Below are positions 1-8,561 of a stretch of DNA of 32,449 nucleotides, in pieces (position 1 is the stretch's first letter; every line of letters begins with the position of its first letter). The notes beneath the pieces were generated by a model that worked only from the letters and a program-made list of their open reading frames with translations, ran no database searches and was not told the origin of the DNA. The DNA comes from Phycisphaerae bacterium. GTDB lineage: Bacteria > Planctomycetota > Phycisphaerae > Phycisphaerales > Phycisphaeraceae. The stretch is from positions 1 to 32,449 of the forward strand of contig JAUIGU010000042.1 of the NCBI GenBank assembly GCA_030432595.1, written 5' to 3'. The translations under genes were made by a program, and so were the position numbers.

Positions 1-441
1 GGCATGTACTGCTGCGTCGGCGTGCCCCCCGCCCAGTCCGGCCTGCCCGAAGGCAACCTCAAGTACGTCGAAGAGGGCAAGTTCGAGAGCAAGTACCCCA
101 TCGTGATCGGCGGGAAGAACTTCGGTTGCGGCAGCTCGCGCGAGCACGCGCCGCTGGCGTTTGCCGAGGCCGGCGCAAAGGTCGTCGTCGCCGACTTCTA
201 CGCCCGCATCTTCTACCGCAACTGCGTCAACGGCGGGTACCTGCTGCCCATGGAGTCGCCCGTCCGCCTGATCGAGGGCAAGGTCAAGACCGGCGACGCG
301 TGCACGGTGGACCTCGACGCGGGCACACTGACCAATAACACCACCGGTCAGACCTTCCAGCTCAACCCGCTGGGCGATGTGAAGCCGATCGTCGACGCGG
401 GCGGCGTGTTCAGCTACGCGCGCGACAACGGGATGATCTGA
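1..441 (+). CDS. leuD: 3-isopropylmalate dehydratase small subunit (LeuD-like), 3' part
   Basis: This is the C-terminal part of an aconitase-family swivel domain. With the large subunit (LeuC) the family isomerises 2- to 3-isopropylmalate in leucine synthesis; homoaconitase small subunits look alike. The frame is open from base 1, so the first Met (base 4) need not be the start and the true start probably lies before the window. The diagnostic motif GKNFGCGSSREHAPLAF is at about residues 38-54, followed by DFYARIFYRNCVNGG. The visible 145 residues compare with about 160-200 for full proteins. The stop is followed within 3 bp by a family A repeat. The family call is firm; the exact substrate (isopropylmalate or homoaconitate) cannot be decided without the partner gene. 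Confidence 0.88.
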   Translation, partial: GMYCCVGVPPAQSGLPEGNLKYVEEGKFESKYPIVIGGKNFGCGSSREHAPLAFAEAGAKVVVADFYARIFYRNCVNGGYLLPMESPVRLIEGKVKTGDACTVDLDAGTLTNNTTGQTFQLNPLGDVKPIVDAGGVFSYARDNGMI

Positions 442-443
442 CT

Positions 444-563
444 TCCCCTCCCTTTGGGAGGGGTTAGGGGAGGGTGCTTAGTTCAGATTTCTCACGCTCG
501 CCGACAACCGCGACACGTTGCGTTCCGAGCACCCTCCCCCGGCCCCTCCCGGCGGGAGGGGAG
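444..563. repeat. Family A inverted pair (two ~36-bp units around a 49-bp centre)
   Basis: The left unit (444-478) is a hairpin of CCCCTCCC/GGGAGGGG with a 3-nt loop, then a G-rich tail ending GGGTGCT. The right unit (528-563) is the same unit inverted, starting AGCACCC. The 49 bp between them (479-527) hold no recognisable gene. The geometry, tails facing inward, matches the pair that brackets the nuclease gene at 16785-17242, so this could be a small non-autonomous copy of that element. It starts 2 bp after the LeuD stop and lies in the leader of the SulP gene. With the stretch up to 707 this is the whole 266-bp gap; no other gene is seen there. Confidence 0.8.
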
Positions 564-707
564 TTGAGGCGCTGGCGCTTCGCCGCTACCGTGCCTCGCC
601 ACGCCCGTAAGCACTGCGGGTCAATTTCCAAGAGAACCCGGCCGAATTACAGCGCCCCCGCCGGCGTGCGCTGCCGCCCTATCCGCACTAAGAGAGAAGC
701 TCGTTCG

Positions 708-2540
708 ATGCTCAACTTCTTCCGCCGTCAGACCGCCAACGCCAAGGACGACATCCTCTCGGGCACGACGGTGGCGCTCGCGCTGGTGCCCGAGGCGGTG
801 GCGTTTGCGTTTGTGGCGGGGGTGGACCCGCTGATCGGGTTGTACTCCGCGTTTTTCATCGGGTTGATCTCGGCGGTGCTGGGTGGCCGGCCGGGCATGA
901 TCTCCGGGGCGACGGGCGCGATGGCGGTGGTCGTCGTGTCGCTGGTCGCGATGCACGGCGTGACGTACCTGTTCCCGGCCGTGATCCTCTGCGGCCTCAT
1001 CCAGATCGCCGTGGGCCTCGGCCGGCTGGGCATGCTTATCCGCATGGTGCCGCACTCGGTGATGCTCGGGTTCGTCAACGGGCTGGCGATTGTCATCGGG
1101 CTCGCGCAGCTCGGCAGCTTCAAGACGCTCGGCGAAGACGGGGCTCTGCAATTCATGACCGGCGCACCGCTCGGGGTGATGCTCGTGCTGGTCGCGCTGA
1201 CCATGCTCATCATCTGGGGGTTGCCGAAGCTCACGCGCGCGGTGCCGGCGTCCTTGGCGGCGATCCTGCTGGTCACGGGCATCTCGGTGGCGGTGAACAC
1301 CTACGCCCCGGAGAGCTGGCGGCCCGAAACGCCGGTGGCCAAGGCGTCGGACGCGTCGGGTGAAGTCCCTTCCGGGGGGAACGTGCTGGCCACGGTCGGC
1401 GACATGCTGCGCACCAACCTCAGGGCCGAGGCGGTGCGCGACGCGGTGGCGGAGGTCAATGCGCCGAAGGTGCTCGCGGCCGAGGAAGCCGCGGCCCAGG
1501 CGGGCCTGGTCGTCGCGCCGGTGCCGAGCCACGGCGGCGACGCGCACGGCCCGGTGCTGTCTGACGAACAGCTCGCCGACGCGATGTCGAGTGTCTCTGA
1601 AGACGCGGGGTTGTCGGGTGGGCTGCCCATCCCGTTCTTCGTCGATGCGAAGTACGAAGACCTGCTGCCGCCGATGACGCTGGAGACGCTGTGGATCATC
1701 CTGCCGTTTGCGCTGATCCTCGCCGGCGTGGGTCTCATCGAATCGTTGATGACCATGACGCTGATCGACGAGATCACCGACACCCGCGGCCGCGGCAACC
1801 GCGAGTGCGTCGGGCAGGGCGTGGCGAACGTCACCTGCGGCCTGTTCGGCGGCATGGGCGGCTGCGCGATGATCGGCCAGTCGCTGATCAACGTGAACTC
1901 CGGCGGGCGCGGGCGGCTCTCCGGGGTCACCGCGGCGGTGTTGCTGCTGTTGTTCGTGTTGGTGCTCGCCCCGTGGATCGAGATGATCCCGATGGCCGCG
2001 CTGGTCGGCGTCATGTTCATGGTCGTCATCGGCACCTTCGAGTGGGCGACGCTGAACATGTGGAAGCGCGTGCCCAAGTCCGACGTGCTCGTCATGCTGC
2101 TGGTCACGGGCTACACCGTGTTCATGCACGACCTCGCCACCGCGGTGATCCTCGGCGTCGCCGTCGCCGCCCTGGTCTTCGCCTGGCAGCACGCCACCCA
2201 CATCGGCGCCGACGCCAAGCTCGACGAGCACGGCAGCAAGCACTACCAACTGCACGGCCCGCTGTTCTTCGCTTCCGTCCGCTCCTTCACCGAGCTCTTC
2301 AACCCCAAGGACGACCCCGACGACGTCGTCATCGACTTCTACTACACCCGCGTCTACGACCAGTCCGGCCTCGAAGCCATCAACGCCCTGGCCGAGAAAT
2401 ACCGCGCCGCCGGCAAACGCCTCCACCTCACGCACCTCTCGCCGGAGTGCCGACAACTCCTCGACCGCGCCGCCGACGCCGTCGAAGTCAACCTCAGCGA
2501 AGACCCGCAGTACCACGTCGCGACCGAGCGGCTGGGGTAA
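708..2540 (+). CDS. SulP family anion permease with C-terminal STAS domain
   Basis: A 610-residue inner-membrane transporter of the SLC26/SulP family, which moves sulfate, bicarbonate or related anions. The start is the ATG at 708, preceded by an AGAGAGAAG purine tract; the open frame continues upstream only through the repeat region. Hydrophobic segments begin around residue 18 ([19 protein letters not shown]) and continue to about 200, then resume near 305. The signature [18 protein letters not shown] and the following GCAMIGQS are clear. The last ~100 residues form the cytoplasmic STAS domain ([10 protein letters not shown], then [17 protein letters not shown]). Between about residues 205 and 300 is an extra Ala/Glu/Val-rich hydrophilic stretch not typical of the family. 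Substrate is not deducible; bicarbonate or sulfate are equally possible. Confidence 0.9.
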   Translation: MLNFFRRQTANAKDDILSGTTVALALVPEAVAFAFVAGVDPLIGLYSAFFIGLISAVLGGRPGMISGATGAMAVVVVSLVAMHGVTYLFPAVILCGLIQIAVGLGRLGMLIRMVPHSVMLGFVNGLAIVIGLAQLGSFKTLGEDGALQFMTGAPLGVMLVLVALTMLIIWGLPKLTRAVPASLAAILLVTGISVAVNTYAPESWRPETPVAKASDASGEVPSGGNVLATVGDMLRTNLRAEAVRDAVAEVNAPKVLAAEEAAAQAGLVVAPVPSHGGDAHGPVLSDEQLADAMSSVSEDAGLSGGLPIPFFVDAKYEDLLPPMTLETLWIILPFALILAGVGLIESLMTMTLIDEITDTRGRGNRECVGQGVANVTCGLFGGMGGCAMIGQSLINVNSGGRGRLSGVTAAVLLLLFVLVLAPWIEMIPMAALVGVMFMVVIGTFEWATLNMWKRVPKSDVLVMLLVTGYTVFMHDLATAVILGVAVAALVFAWQHATHIGADAKLDEHGSKHYQLHGPLFFASVRSFTELFNPKDDPDDVVIDFYYTRVYDQSGLEAINALAEKYRAAGKRLHLTHLSPECRQLLDRAADAVEVNLSEDPQYHVATERLG

Positions 2541-2579
2541 CCCGTCGGACGAGATTAATCACCACGCGTTACGCGTTTC

Positions 2580-2609
2580 CTGGCCTGGTCCCTTAAGTGA
2601 CCAGGCCAG
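2580..2609. terminator. Hairpin between convergent genes, probable bidirectional terminator
   Basis: CTGGCCTGGTC (2580-2590) and GACCAGGCCAG (2599-2609) form a perfect 11-bp stem with an 8-nt loop. It sits between the SulP stop (2540, plus strand) and the stop of the TAXI gene (2631, minus strand), where a shared terminator is expected. No long T-tract follows on either strand, so intrinsic termination is inferred from stem strength and position. Confidence 0.6.
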
Positions 2610-2630
2610 CATTGAAACAGTCGGGTGGGC

Positions 2631-4073
2631 CTACGAGCCTTGCGTGACTTCCAAACGGTCTTCCACCCGTTTGAGCATGTAAGCGATGTGCAAACGCAGG
2701 TTGTAGAACTCCTCCATGTACGACAGCGGGACGTCGGTCTCGGCGACCTCGGTGTCGAGTTCGCGGAGCTGGTCGAGGTCGGCTTCGAGGCGCGCGGGCG
2801 GGACGTCGCCGTGCGAGAGCTCTTCGTCGATGATGCGGAGCTGGCGATACCAGCGGTAGATGCGGCGGCGGACGTTCCACCGGAAGGCCGGCGGCGCGGC
2901 CTTGAGCAGCGGGATGAGCACGACCAGCAGCGGCACGGTCAGGATGATCAGCCGGTCGATCAGCGACGCGAGCCAGAACGGGAAGACGCGGTGCAGGAAG
3001 TTCGGGCCGCGCTCGAAGAAGAACCGCGCCTCGTCCGCGACGGGCAGGTCCATGCGCAGCAGCGACGGGAACTCGCCGGCGTCTTCGATCAGGCCCGGCG
3101 GCAGCGCGTCCTCCTGCGCGGCCTCGACCAGGAGCTGCACCACCGCGCGGTGCGTGTCGGTGCGGACAGCCAGGTACGCGACGGGCGCGACGGTGTGGAC
3201 ATCGGCGGGCGGCAAGTTTCGGGCCGGGTCGAACACACCTTCGTCGAGCGTGACCGACGCGAGGTACGGCAGGCGGTGCGACCACGCCGCGGCGCGACGC
3301 AGGTCCAGCAGCGCGACGCCCGGTGCTTCCAGCAGCGCGCGGATCATCGGCGCCTCGGGCGACATCACGAAGCAGGCGGCGTCGATCTGCCCGTTGCGCA
3401 GGGCGTCGGCCGCGTCCTGGCCGCCCTGCTCAAGCAGTTGCGTGCCCGCCGCCTCGGCCCCGACGCGCAGGCCCGACTCGTCGAGCAGCGCCTCGACCAG
3501 CGTCCGCGTGCCGCTGCCTTCGACGCCGACCGCGACCCGCTTGCCCGCGAGGGCCGTGAGCGAGTCGGTGAGCGTCCGGGGCTGCGTGCTCTCGCCATCT
3601 ACCGCGTCGGCCCGGACGAACACCAGCAGCGGCTCGTACGTCACCGCCACCACCGCCTGCAGCGCGTTCTGCGCCTCGTCGGACACAGTCCCGGCTTGTA
3701 CGAGCGCGGCATCGACTTCGCCGGCCAGCAGGCGTTCGACGTTCTGCGTCGATCCGACCGACGGCACCGACTCGAGCTGCACGCCGTTGTCCCCGAACAC
3801 CACCGCGTACCGCTGGGCGATCCGCTCGTACGCCCCGCCCGGCGAGCCGGTCGAGATGCGCACCTTCGACGGCGGGGCCGGCTCGACGAAGCTCCACGCG
3901 ATGAAGAACGCGAGCAGACCCAGCAGCGCCACCGGGCCCCACACCTTGAGCACATCTTTCCACGTCGACTCGTGGATCCGCCGGTGCGGCGGGGGTGGCG
4001 GCTTCTCGGCGGGCGCTTCCGCGTCGTGTGGCGGCGGAGGCGAAACCTGGGTGGTCGGTGCTTCTTCGCTCAT
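2631..4073 (-). CDS. TAXI-type TRAP solute-binding protein, membrane-anchored
   Basis: A 480-residue protein with a proline-rich cytoplasmic N-terminus (about 1-35), one transmembrane helix (VALLGLLAFFIAWSFV, about 48-63) and a periplasmic binding domain of the TAXI/NMT1 type, opening with VRISTGSPGGAYERIAQRYA. The repeated GSTQNVERLLAGEVDAALVQAG pattern and later NGQIDAACFVM are typical. A second hydrophobic helix (LIILTVPLLVVLIPLL, near residue 380) is followed by a charged cytoplasmic tail. The family normally delivers small organic acids to TRAP permeases, but no DctQ/DctM-type gene is adjacent, and the double anchoring suggests a sensor or scaffold role in place of free substrate shuttling. 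Start: ATG at 4073; a TTG three codons earlier (4082) is an alternative. Confidence 0.82.
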   Translation of the reverse strand: MSEEAPTTQVSPPPPHDAEAPAEKPPPPPHRRIHESTWKDVLKVWGPVALLGLLAFFIAWSFVEPAPPSKVRISTGSPGGAYERIAQRYAVVFGDNGVQLESVPSVGSTQNVERLLAGEVDAALVQAGTVSDEAQNALQAVVAVTYEPLLVFVRADAVDGESTQPRTLTDSLTALAGKRVAVGVEGSGTRTLVEALLDESGLRVGAEAAGTQLLEQGGQDAADALRNGQIDAACFVMSPEAPMIRALLEAPGVALLDLRRAAAWSHRLPYLASVTLDEGVFDPARNLPPADVHTVAPVAYLAVRTDTHRAVVQLLVEAAQEDALPPGLIEDAGEFPSLLRMDLPVADEARFFFERGPNFLHRVFPFWLASLIDRLIILTVPLLVVLIPLLKAAPPAFRWNVRRRIYRWYRQLRIIDEELSHGDVPPARLEADLDQLRELDTEVAETDVPLSYMEEFYNLRLHIAYMLKRVEDRLEVTQGS

Positions 4074-4195
4074 GGCGTTCAAACCCTGTATGCCCCGCAG
4101 CGAACCGTTTCGACCCGATCATAACCCGCTCAAGTTTCGCAAACACGCGAAAGCTTCTCGGGAATGTTCGCGCTATGCTCAGGGTTGAACACGCG

Positions 4196-4873
4196 ATGAA
4201 ACGTCACACCCTCGCCCTCTGCACGGCCCTGCTCATGACCCCGCTCTCCTGCACCCGTTCGACCGCCGACCCCGCCAAAGTCCCCGGCCCTGCTCCGGCG
4301 CCCGAGGGCGTCGAAGTGCTCAACGAAGACGGCCAAGCCCAGGCCGTGTTCGCCGGCGGGTGTTTCTGGTGTACCGAGGCGGTGTTCGAGAAGGTCAAGG
4401 GTGTAGACACCGTCGTCTCCGGCTACGCGGGCGGCGCGGCGACCGACGCGAACTACCAGCTCGTCAGCGCCGGCGCGACCGACCACGCCGAGGCGATCCA
4501 GATCAATTACGACCCCGAGGCGGTGACGTACAGCGAGCTGCTCCGCGTGTTCTTCACCGTCGCCCACGACCCGACGCAACTCAACAAACAGGGCCCGGAC
4601 CACGGCAAGCAATACCGCTCGGCCGTGTTTTATCTGAACGAATCGCAGAAGACCGCCGCGGCGGACTACATCCACCAGCTCGACGAGTCGGGCGCGTTCG
4701 AGAGCAAGATCGTCACCACGCTCGAGCCGCTCGATATGTTCCATCCGGCCGAGAAGTACCACCAGGACTATGTGAAGCTGAACCCCGGCCAGCCGTACGT
4801 CGTGTTCAACGCGCTGCCGAAGGTCGAGAAGCTGGAGAAGTACCTGCCGGAGATGGTGGAGACAGAAGACTGA
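4196..4873 (+). CDS. msrA: Peptide methionine sulfoxide reductase MsrA, exported
   Basis: MsrA reduces the S-epimer of methionine sulfoxide in proteins. The catalytic motif GCFWC is at residues 55-59 (nucleophile Cys56). Further family motifs are VVSGYAGG, HDPTQLNKQGPDHGKQYRSA and FHPAEKYHQDY. The protein has 225 residues, of which about the first 19 form a signal peptide ending in PLSC; the cysteine suggests a lipoprotein, although the -3 residue is not the usual Leu/Val. It probably acts outside the cytoplasmic membrane. The ATG at 4196 gives the cleanest signal peptide; an in-frame ATG at 4175 is the alternative. It diverges from the TAXI gene with 122 bp between them and is followed by the family C inverted repeat. 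Confidence 0.93.
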   Translation: MKRHTLALCTALLMTPLSCTRSTADPAKVPGPAPAPEGVEVLNEDGQAQAVFAGGCFWCTEAVFEKVKGVDTVVSGYAGGAATDANYQLVSAGATDHAEAIQINYDPEAVTYSELLRVFFTVAHDPTQLNKQGPDHGKQYRSAVFYLNESQKTAAADYIHQLDESGAFESKIVTTLEPLDMFHPAEKYHQDYVKLNPGQPYVVFNALPKVEKLEKYLPEMVETED

Positions 4874-4891
4874 ACCGTGGATCTCATGCCC

Positions 4892-4986
4892 GGGTGCCAC
4901 GGTCGCTTGCGACCGTGCGGGTTATGCACCCGCCACAAAGCTGAACACCCACCAAAGGAACACGGTCGCAAGCGACCGTGGCACCC
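4892..4986. repeat. Family C inverted repeat, 26-nt perfect arms
   Basis: Left arm 4892-4917 and right arm 4961-4986 are exact reverse complements over 26 nt, with a 43-bp centre. Each arm is itself largely palindromic: CACGGTCGC, a TT loop, GCGACCGTG. It lies between the convergent msrA and sugar-transferase genes, 18 bp after the msrA stop, so it could terminate transcription from both sides. The layout, palindromic arms inverted around a 40-50 bp centre, is the same as the family A pair at 444-563, although the sequences are unrelated. Confidence 0.85.
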
Positions 4987-5012
4987 CCTCTATCCAAACG
5001 AGTCTTCAATCT

Positions 5013-5783
5013 TCAATACGCCCCGCGTTTCGAGAGCACGGCCTTGACCGTCCGCGCCAGGATCGCCAGGTCGAGTTTGACGCTGCGCTGGCGGATGTAG
5101 AACGTGTCGAGCTCGATGCGTTTTTCGTAGGGCAGGTCGCTGCGTCCCGACACCTGCCAAAGCCCGGTCAGCCCCGGCAACGCCCGGCAGTAGAGCGCGA
5201 ACGCTTTGCCATAGGGGTGGCGTTCGCACATGGGCAGCGGGCGCGGGCCCACGAGCGACATGTCGCCGCGCAGCACGTTGATGACCTGCGGCAGCTCGTC
5301 CAGCGAGGTGCGGCGGAGGAAGCGCCCGACACGCGTCACGCGCGGGTCATCTTTAAGTTTGCGGCGCTGAGACCACTCGAAAGCGTGCTGCGTGTTGACC
5401 GCGAGGTGGTCGGCGAGCGCCTCGTGCGCATCGACGTCCATGGTGCGGAACTTGATCATGGTGAATTTGTTGCCGCCCAGGCCGTAGCGGCGTTGGTAGA
5501 ACAAGGCAGGCCCCTTGGAGTCAAGCCGGATGAGCAGCGCGATCGCGCCCATGACCGGCAGCAGCACCGGCGACGCGGCCAGCACCAACGCCAAGTCGAA
5601 GGCGCGCTTGCGCGGATCGACGCGGCTCACCGCGTTGCGGGCGTGCCGGCGGCGGTGGGTGCGGAGGTAGCGCTGCGCCGCGGCGGCGTCGACGTGCGTG
5701 GACGCAGCGCGCCCCAGGGCGCGGCGGGCCTGGGGTTGGGACCCGGGCGGGACGGCGACGGTCGTGGACAGGCCTGGAGCCAT
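5013..5783 (-). CDS. Polyprenyl-phosphate sugar-1-phosphate transferase
   Basis: A 256-residue member of the bacterial sugar transferase family (WcaJ/WbaP/PglC type), which moves a sugar-1-phosphate from a nucleotide sugar to undecaprenyl phosphate to start glycan assembly at the cytoplasmic membrane. After about 55 Arg/Ala-rich residues comes the membrane helix ([20 protein letters not shown]), then [17 protein letters not shown], the [10 protein letters not shown] motif, SLVGPRPLP and [13 protein letters not shown]. The four-helix N-terminal domain of long forms is absent, so it is a short monotopic enzyme. It ends a minus-strand operon; 61 bp separate it from the preceding GT4 gene. Start: ATG at 5783. 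The donor sugar cannot be read from sequence. Confidence 0.93.
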   Translation of the reverse strand: MAPGLSTTVAVPPGSQPQARRALGRAASTHVDAAAAQRYLRTHRRRHARNAVSRVDPRKRAFDLALVLAASPVLLPVMGAIALLIRLDSKGPALFYQRRYGLGGNKFTMIKFRTMDVDAHEALADHLAVNTQHAFEWSQRRKLKDDPRVTRVGRFLRRTSLDELPQVINVLRGDMSLVGPRPLPMCERHPYGKAFALYCRALPGLTGLWQVSGRSDLPYEKRIELDTFYIRQRSVKLDLAILARTVKAVLSKRGAY

Positions 5784-5844
5784 GACGGCAGGGGTGGGCG
5801 GATCGGGTCGGCGGACGGCGGACGGCGGCGAGCGCGGCCCGGGC

Positions 5845-7005
5845 TCAGCGGATCGGCGGGCCCTGATCGGCGAAGCGCTCCCACCAGCCCGTCACCAGCC
5901 GACGCAAGGCGTCGGCGAAACGGTCGGCGGAGAAACGCTCGGCGTGGGCCCGGATCATACCCGCATCGGCCGAAACCCCCGCCGACTCGAATCCTTCCAC
6001 CGCCGCCTGAACGCCTGCGGGCGTGGGTTCCTCGAAAAGAACGCCGGTGACGCCGTGCTCGACGATCTCGCCCGCCCCGCCCCGCCGCCACGCGATCACG
6101 GGGGCCCCGGCCGCCTGGGCCTCGACCAGACCGATCCCGAAATCCTCCTCGCCGGCGAAGACCAGCGCCCGGCACGTCGCGAGAGTCTCCGCCACCGCGG
6201 CGTCGTCCGCGTCCGTGACAAACGTCACGTTCCCCGACGCCAGCGACCGCAGCCGATGCAACTCCGGCCCGTCGCCCAGCACCGTCAGCGGCCGGCCTAA
6301 CTCGTTCAACGCCCGGACCACCACGTCCGTCCGCTTGTACGGCACGAGCCGGCCCAGCGCGACGTAGCGCTCGCCGCGCGGCGCGTCGGCCTTAAATCGT
6401 GCGACGTCCACCGGCGGATGGACCACCTCGGCGTTTCGCCGGTACACCTTGGCGATCCGCCGAGCCACATGGTTGGAGTTCGCGACGTAGTGATCCACGC
6501 GCTGCGCGGCGCATTGGTCCCAGGTTCGGAAGCGATGCAGCGCGCGCCGCTTGATCGGCGATAACTTCCCCGGCGGGACGTGCTCGGGGTAGAGGTCCCA
6601 CGCATAGCGTGCCGGGCTGTGGGTATAGCAGACGTGCATCTGGTCGGCCCGGGTGAGCGCGCCGTGCGCGACCGCGTGGTGTGAGCTGATCACGACGTCG
6701 AAGCCGCGCAGGTCGTGTTGTTCCACGGCGTAGGGCATCCACGGCAGCAGCAACCGGTGGTGGTTACGCAACACGGGAAGTCGGTCAAGGAAACTGGTGC
6801 GGTGGTCGCGGGGTTCGAGCGGCGTGCCGGCCGTGGCGTCGCGCTGGTGGATCAGCGTGTAAATCGGCGCGTCGGGGTAGAGGCCGGCCAGCGCGGCGAG
6901 GACGCGCTCCGAGCCGTGGTACCCGGCGATGCATTCGTGGACGAGCGCGACGCGCATCGGGGCATCGTAAATGTTGCCGGTCGACGGTGACGGATGCCGC
7001 GCCAT
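5845..7005 (-). CDS. GT4-family glycosyltransferase
   Basis: A retaining GT-B glycosyltransferase using a nucleotide-sugar donor on the cytoplasmic side of the membrane. N-terminal acceptor domain: MRVALVHECIAGYHGSERVL near the start. C-terminal donor domain: RYVALGRLVPYKRTDVVVRA, LTVLGDGPEL, and the EEDFGIGLVEAQAAGAPVIA signature with its conserved glutamates. Start choice: the ATG at 7005 overlaps the upstream stop as TGATG, a translational-coupling arrangement, and gives 386 residues. The ATG at 6957, directly before MRVALVHE, would be the minimal domain start (370 residues). The neighbours (membrane GT-C protein upstream, sugar transferase downstream) fit exopolysaccharide or O-antigen assembly. 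Confidence 0.92.
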   Translation of the reverse strand: MARHPSPSTGNIYDAPMRVALVHECIAGYHGSERVLAALAGLYPDAPIYTLIHQRDATAGTPLEPRDHRTSFLDRLPVLRNHHRLLLPWMPYAVEQHDLRGFDVVISSHHAVAHGALTRADQMHVCYTHSPARYAWDLYPEHVPPGKLSPIKRRALHRFRTWDQCAAQRVDHYVANSNHVARRIAKVYRRNAEVVHPPVDVARFKADAPRGERYVALGRLVPYKRTDVVVRALNELGRPLTVLGDGPELHRLRSLASGNVTFVTDADDAAVAETLATCRALVFAGEEDFGIGLVEAQAAGAPVIAWRRGGAGEIVEHGVTGVLFEEPTPAGVQAAVEGFESAGVSADAGMIRAHAERFSADRFADALRRLVTGWWERFADQGPPIR

Positions 7006-8561
7006 CACGGGTTCGTGACCCGCTCAGCGTCTTGCTCCTGCTCTCGCTCTTGAGCTTCCCCAAGCGTCGCGGAACGGTCGACTTCGTGCAGGGTCCAGGC
7101 CACGCCCTCGCGGTCGGGCGGCGTCACCAGCAGCGGCACGCCCAGTTGCCAACGCCGGTGCTTGAGCGCCCGGTGCGCATCCTCGTCGAGCGGCGTGACG
7201 GCGAAGAGCATGCCGGCGCGTTCGGCGGCGCGGTTGACCGCGTCGAGCGTGACCCGGCCGGACCACCAGGTCAGCACCGTGCGCTCGGGCTGGGTGATGA
7301 CCACGCGGGCGCCCGGCGGCGTGTTGTCGCGGAGCCAGTCGGCGGCGTCGCGGGCCGGGGCGTACTTGCCGTCGCGGAACGCCGCGTAGAACGGCGAGGC
7401 CCGCTGCTCGAGGATCAGGTGGCCCACTCCGATCAGGTTGCTGGCCACGCTCAGCCCCAACGCGACAAACACCGCCCACCCCGTGCCCGCGCCCGGCCAG
7501 CGTTTCTCGATCGAAACCATCCCCGACCACATCCCCAGCCATAGCAACGGCAGCACGGGGATCACGTAGCGCGGCGAGGCGATGAAGAGCAGCCACGGCG
7601 CCGCCATCGCCAGCACCAGTACGCCCCAGAACACACGCTGCCGCACCAACGCCACGCCCGCGCCCAGCGCCGCCAGGCCCAACGCCCACCCGACGTACGC
7701 CGACATGTCCAGACCCCACACCGCTTCGGGCACCGCCGCGCGGACGGCTTCCCAGATCGACGCGGCCAGCCCCGACACGCCGGTGTAGCGGAACTTATCG
7801 AGCAGCGCGAACACGTCGCTGCGCAACGCCGGCACGACGAAGAACACCGCGACCGCCGCGCCGAGCGCGCCGACGATCAACAGCCACGCCGACAGGCGCC
7901 GCGGCACGCCGTGACGCAACACCCAGGTCATGGTGGCCGATGCCACGAGCGCCCCCACCACGAACACCGCCACGGACCGCAGCGACGCGGCCCACAGCAC
8001 GAACACCCCGATGACGACCCACTTCAACCACATCCGGCCCGCGCCGCGCGGCCAGGACTCAGCCCACAGCACGCCCGCCACCGCGGTCGCGAAGAGCAGC
8101 CCGGGCATCACGTCCGCCGACGCCTCCATCGTCCGCGCCGACACGCCGCAGAGCAGCGTGACCAGGACCGCGGTCGGCCGGCCGCACACCCGCCGCACGA
8201 AGGCGAAGATGAAAAACAACCACGCCAGCACGCCCGCGGCGTTGACGAACAGCGCGGGACCGGTCGGGTCTTCGCCCAGCACCGACAGCAGACCCGGGTA
8301 GCCGGGCAGGACGCCGTGGGCCTCGCCGCCGAGCGTGCGCATGTTGCCGTGCGTGCGGAGCTTGCGGGAAAGGATGAGGAACTCGGCGCTGTCGTACCCC
8401 GGCCGCCAGCGCCCGGTGAACGCGGCGACGTGCAACGCGACCACCACGCCGAACAGCCACCACCGCCAGCGATCGACGAACGCAAGCGTCCGTGCCGACG
8501 CGGACGCCGGGTCCAGCGCCGGGTCAGCGGGAACCTGAACAGTGGCGGACTCGGCGCTCAT
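7005..8561 (-). CDS. Polytopic membrane protein, GT-C/GT39-like glycosyltransferase
   Basis: An integral membrane protein of 518 residues with roughly ten hydrophobic helices between residues 30 and 370 and a soluble C-terminal domain of about 130 residues. Early positions resemble the GT-C (ArnT/PMT) plan: one helix, then the acidic loop GRWRPGYDSAEFLILSR carrying an Asp-Ser-Ala-Glu that could be the catalytic acidic site, and later RYVIPVLPLLWLGMW. Such enzymes use polyprenyl-phosphate sugars at the outer membrane face. The C-terminal part (DAADWLRDNTPPGARVVIT) is typical of these planctomycete-type proteins. Start ATG at 8561 overlaps the preceding stop (ATGA). The membrane topology is clear; the glycosyltransferase role is inferred from fold and context. 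Confidence 0.75.
   Translation of the reverse strand: MSAESATVQVPADPALDPASASARTLAFVDRWRWWLFGVVVALHVAAFTGRWRPGYDSAEFLILSRKLRTHGNMRTLGGEAHGVLPGYPGLLSVLGEDPTGPALFVNAAGVLAWLFFIFAFVRRVCGRPTAVLVTLLCGVSARTMEASADVMPGLLFATAVAGVLWAESWPRGAGRMWLKWVVIGVFVLWAASLRSVAVFVVGALVASATMTWVLRHGVPRRLSAWLLIVGALGAAVAVFFVVPALRSDVFALLDKFRYTGVSGLAASIWEAVRAAVPEAVWGLDMSAYVGWALGLAALGAGVALVRQRVFWGVLVLAMAAPWLLFIASPRYVIPVLPLLWLGMWSGMVSIEKRWPGAGTGWAVFVALGLSVASNLIGVGHLILEQRASPFYAAFRDGKYAPARDAADWLRDNTPPGARVVITQPERTVLTWWSGRVTLDAVNRAAERAGMLFAVTPLDEDAHRALKHRRWQLGVPLLVTPPDREGVAWTLHEVDRSATLGEAQEREQEQDAERVTNP

Noticed and set aside
621-2516. Long open frame on the minus strand opposite the SulP gene
   Set aside because: His/Arg/Asp-rich translation without motifs; it mirrors the codon bias of the SulP gene, which has clear family motifs.
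2625-4188. Long plus-strand open frames opposite the TAXI gene
   Set aside because: No domain, Arg/Gln-rich or Ser/Thr-rich composition; the minus-strand frame has the binding-protein motifs and membrane helices.
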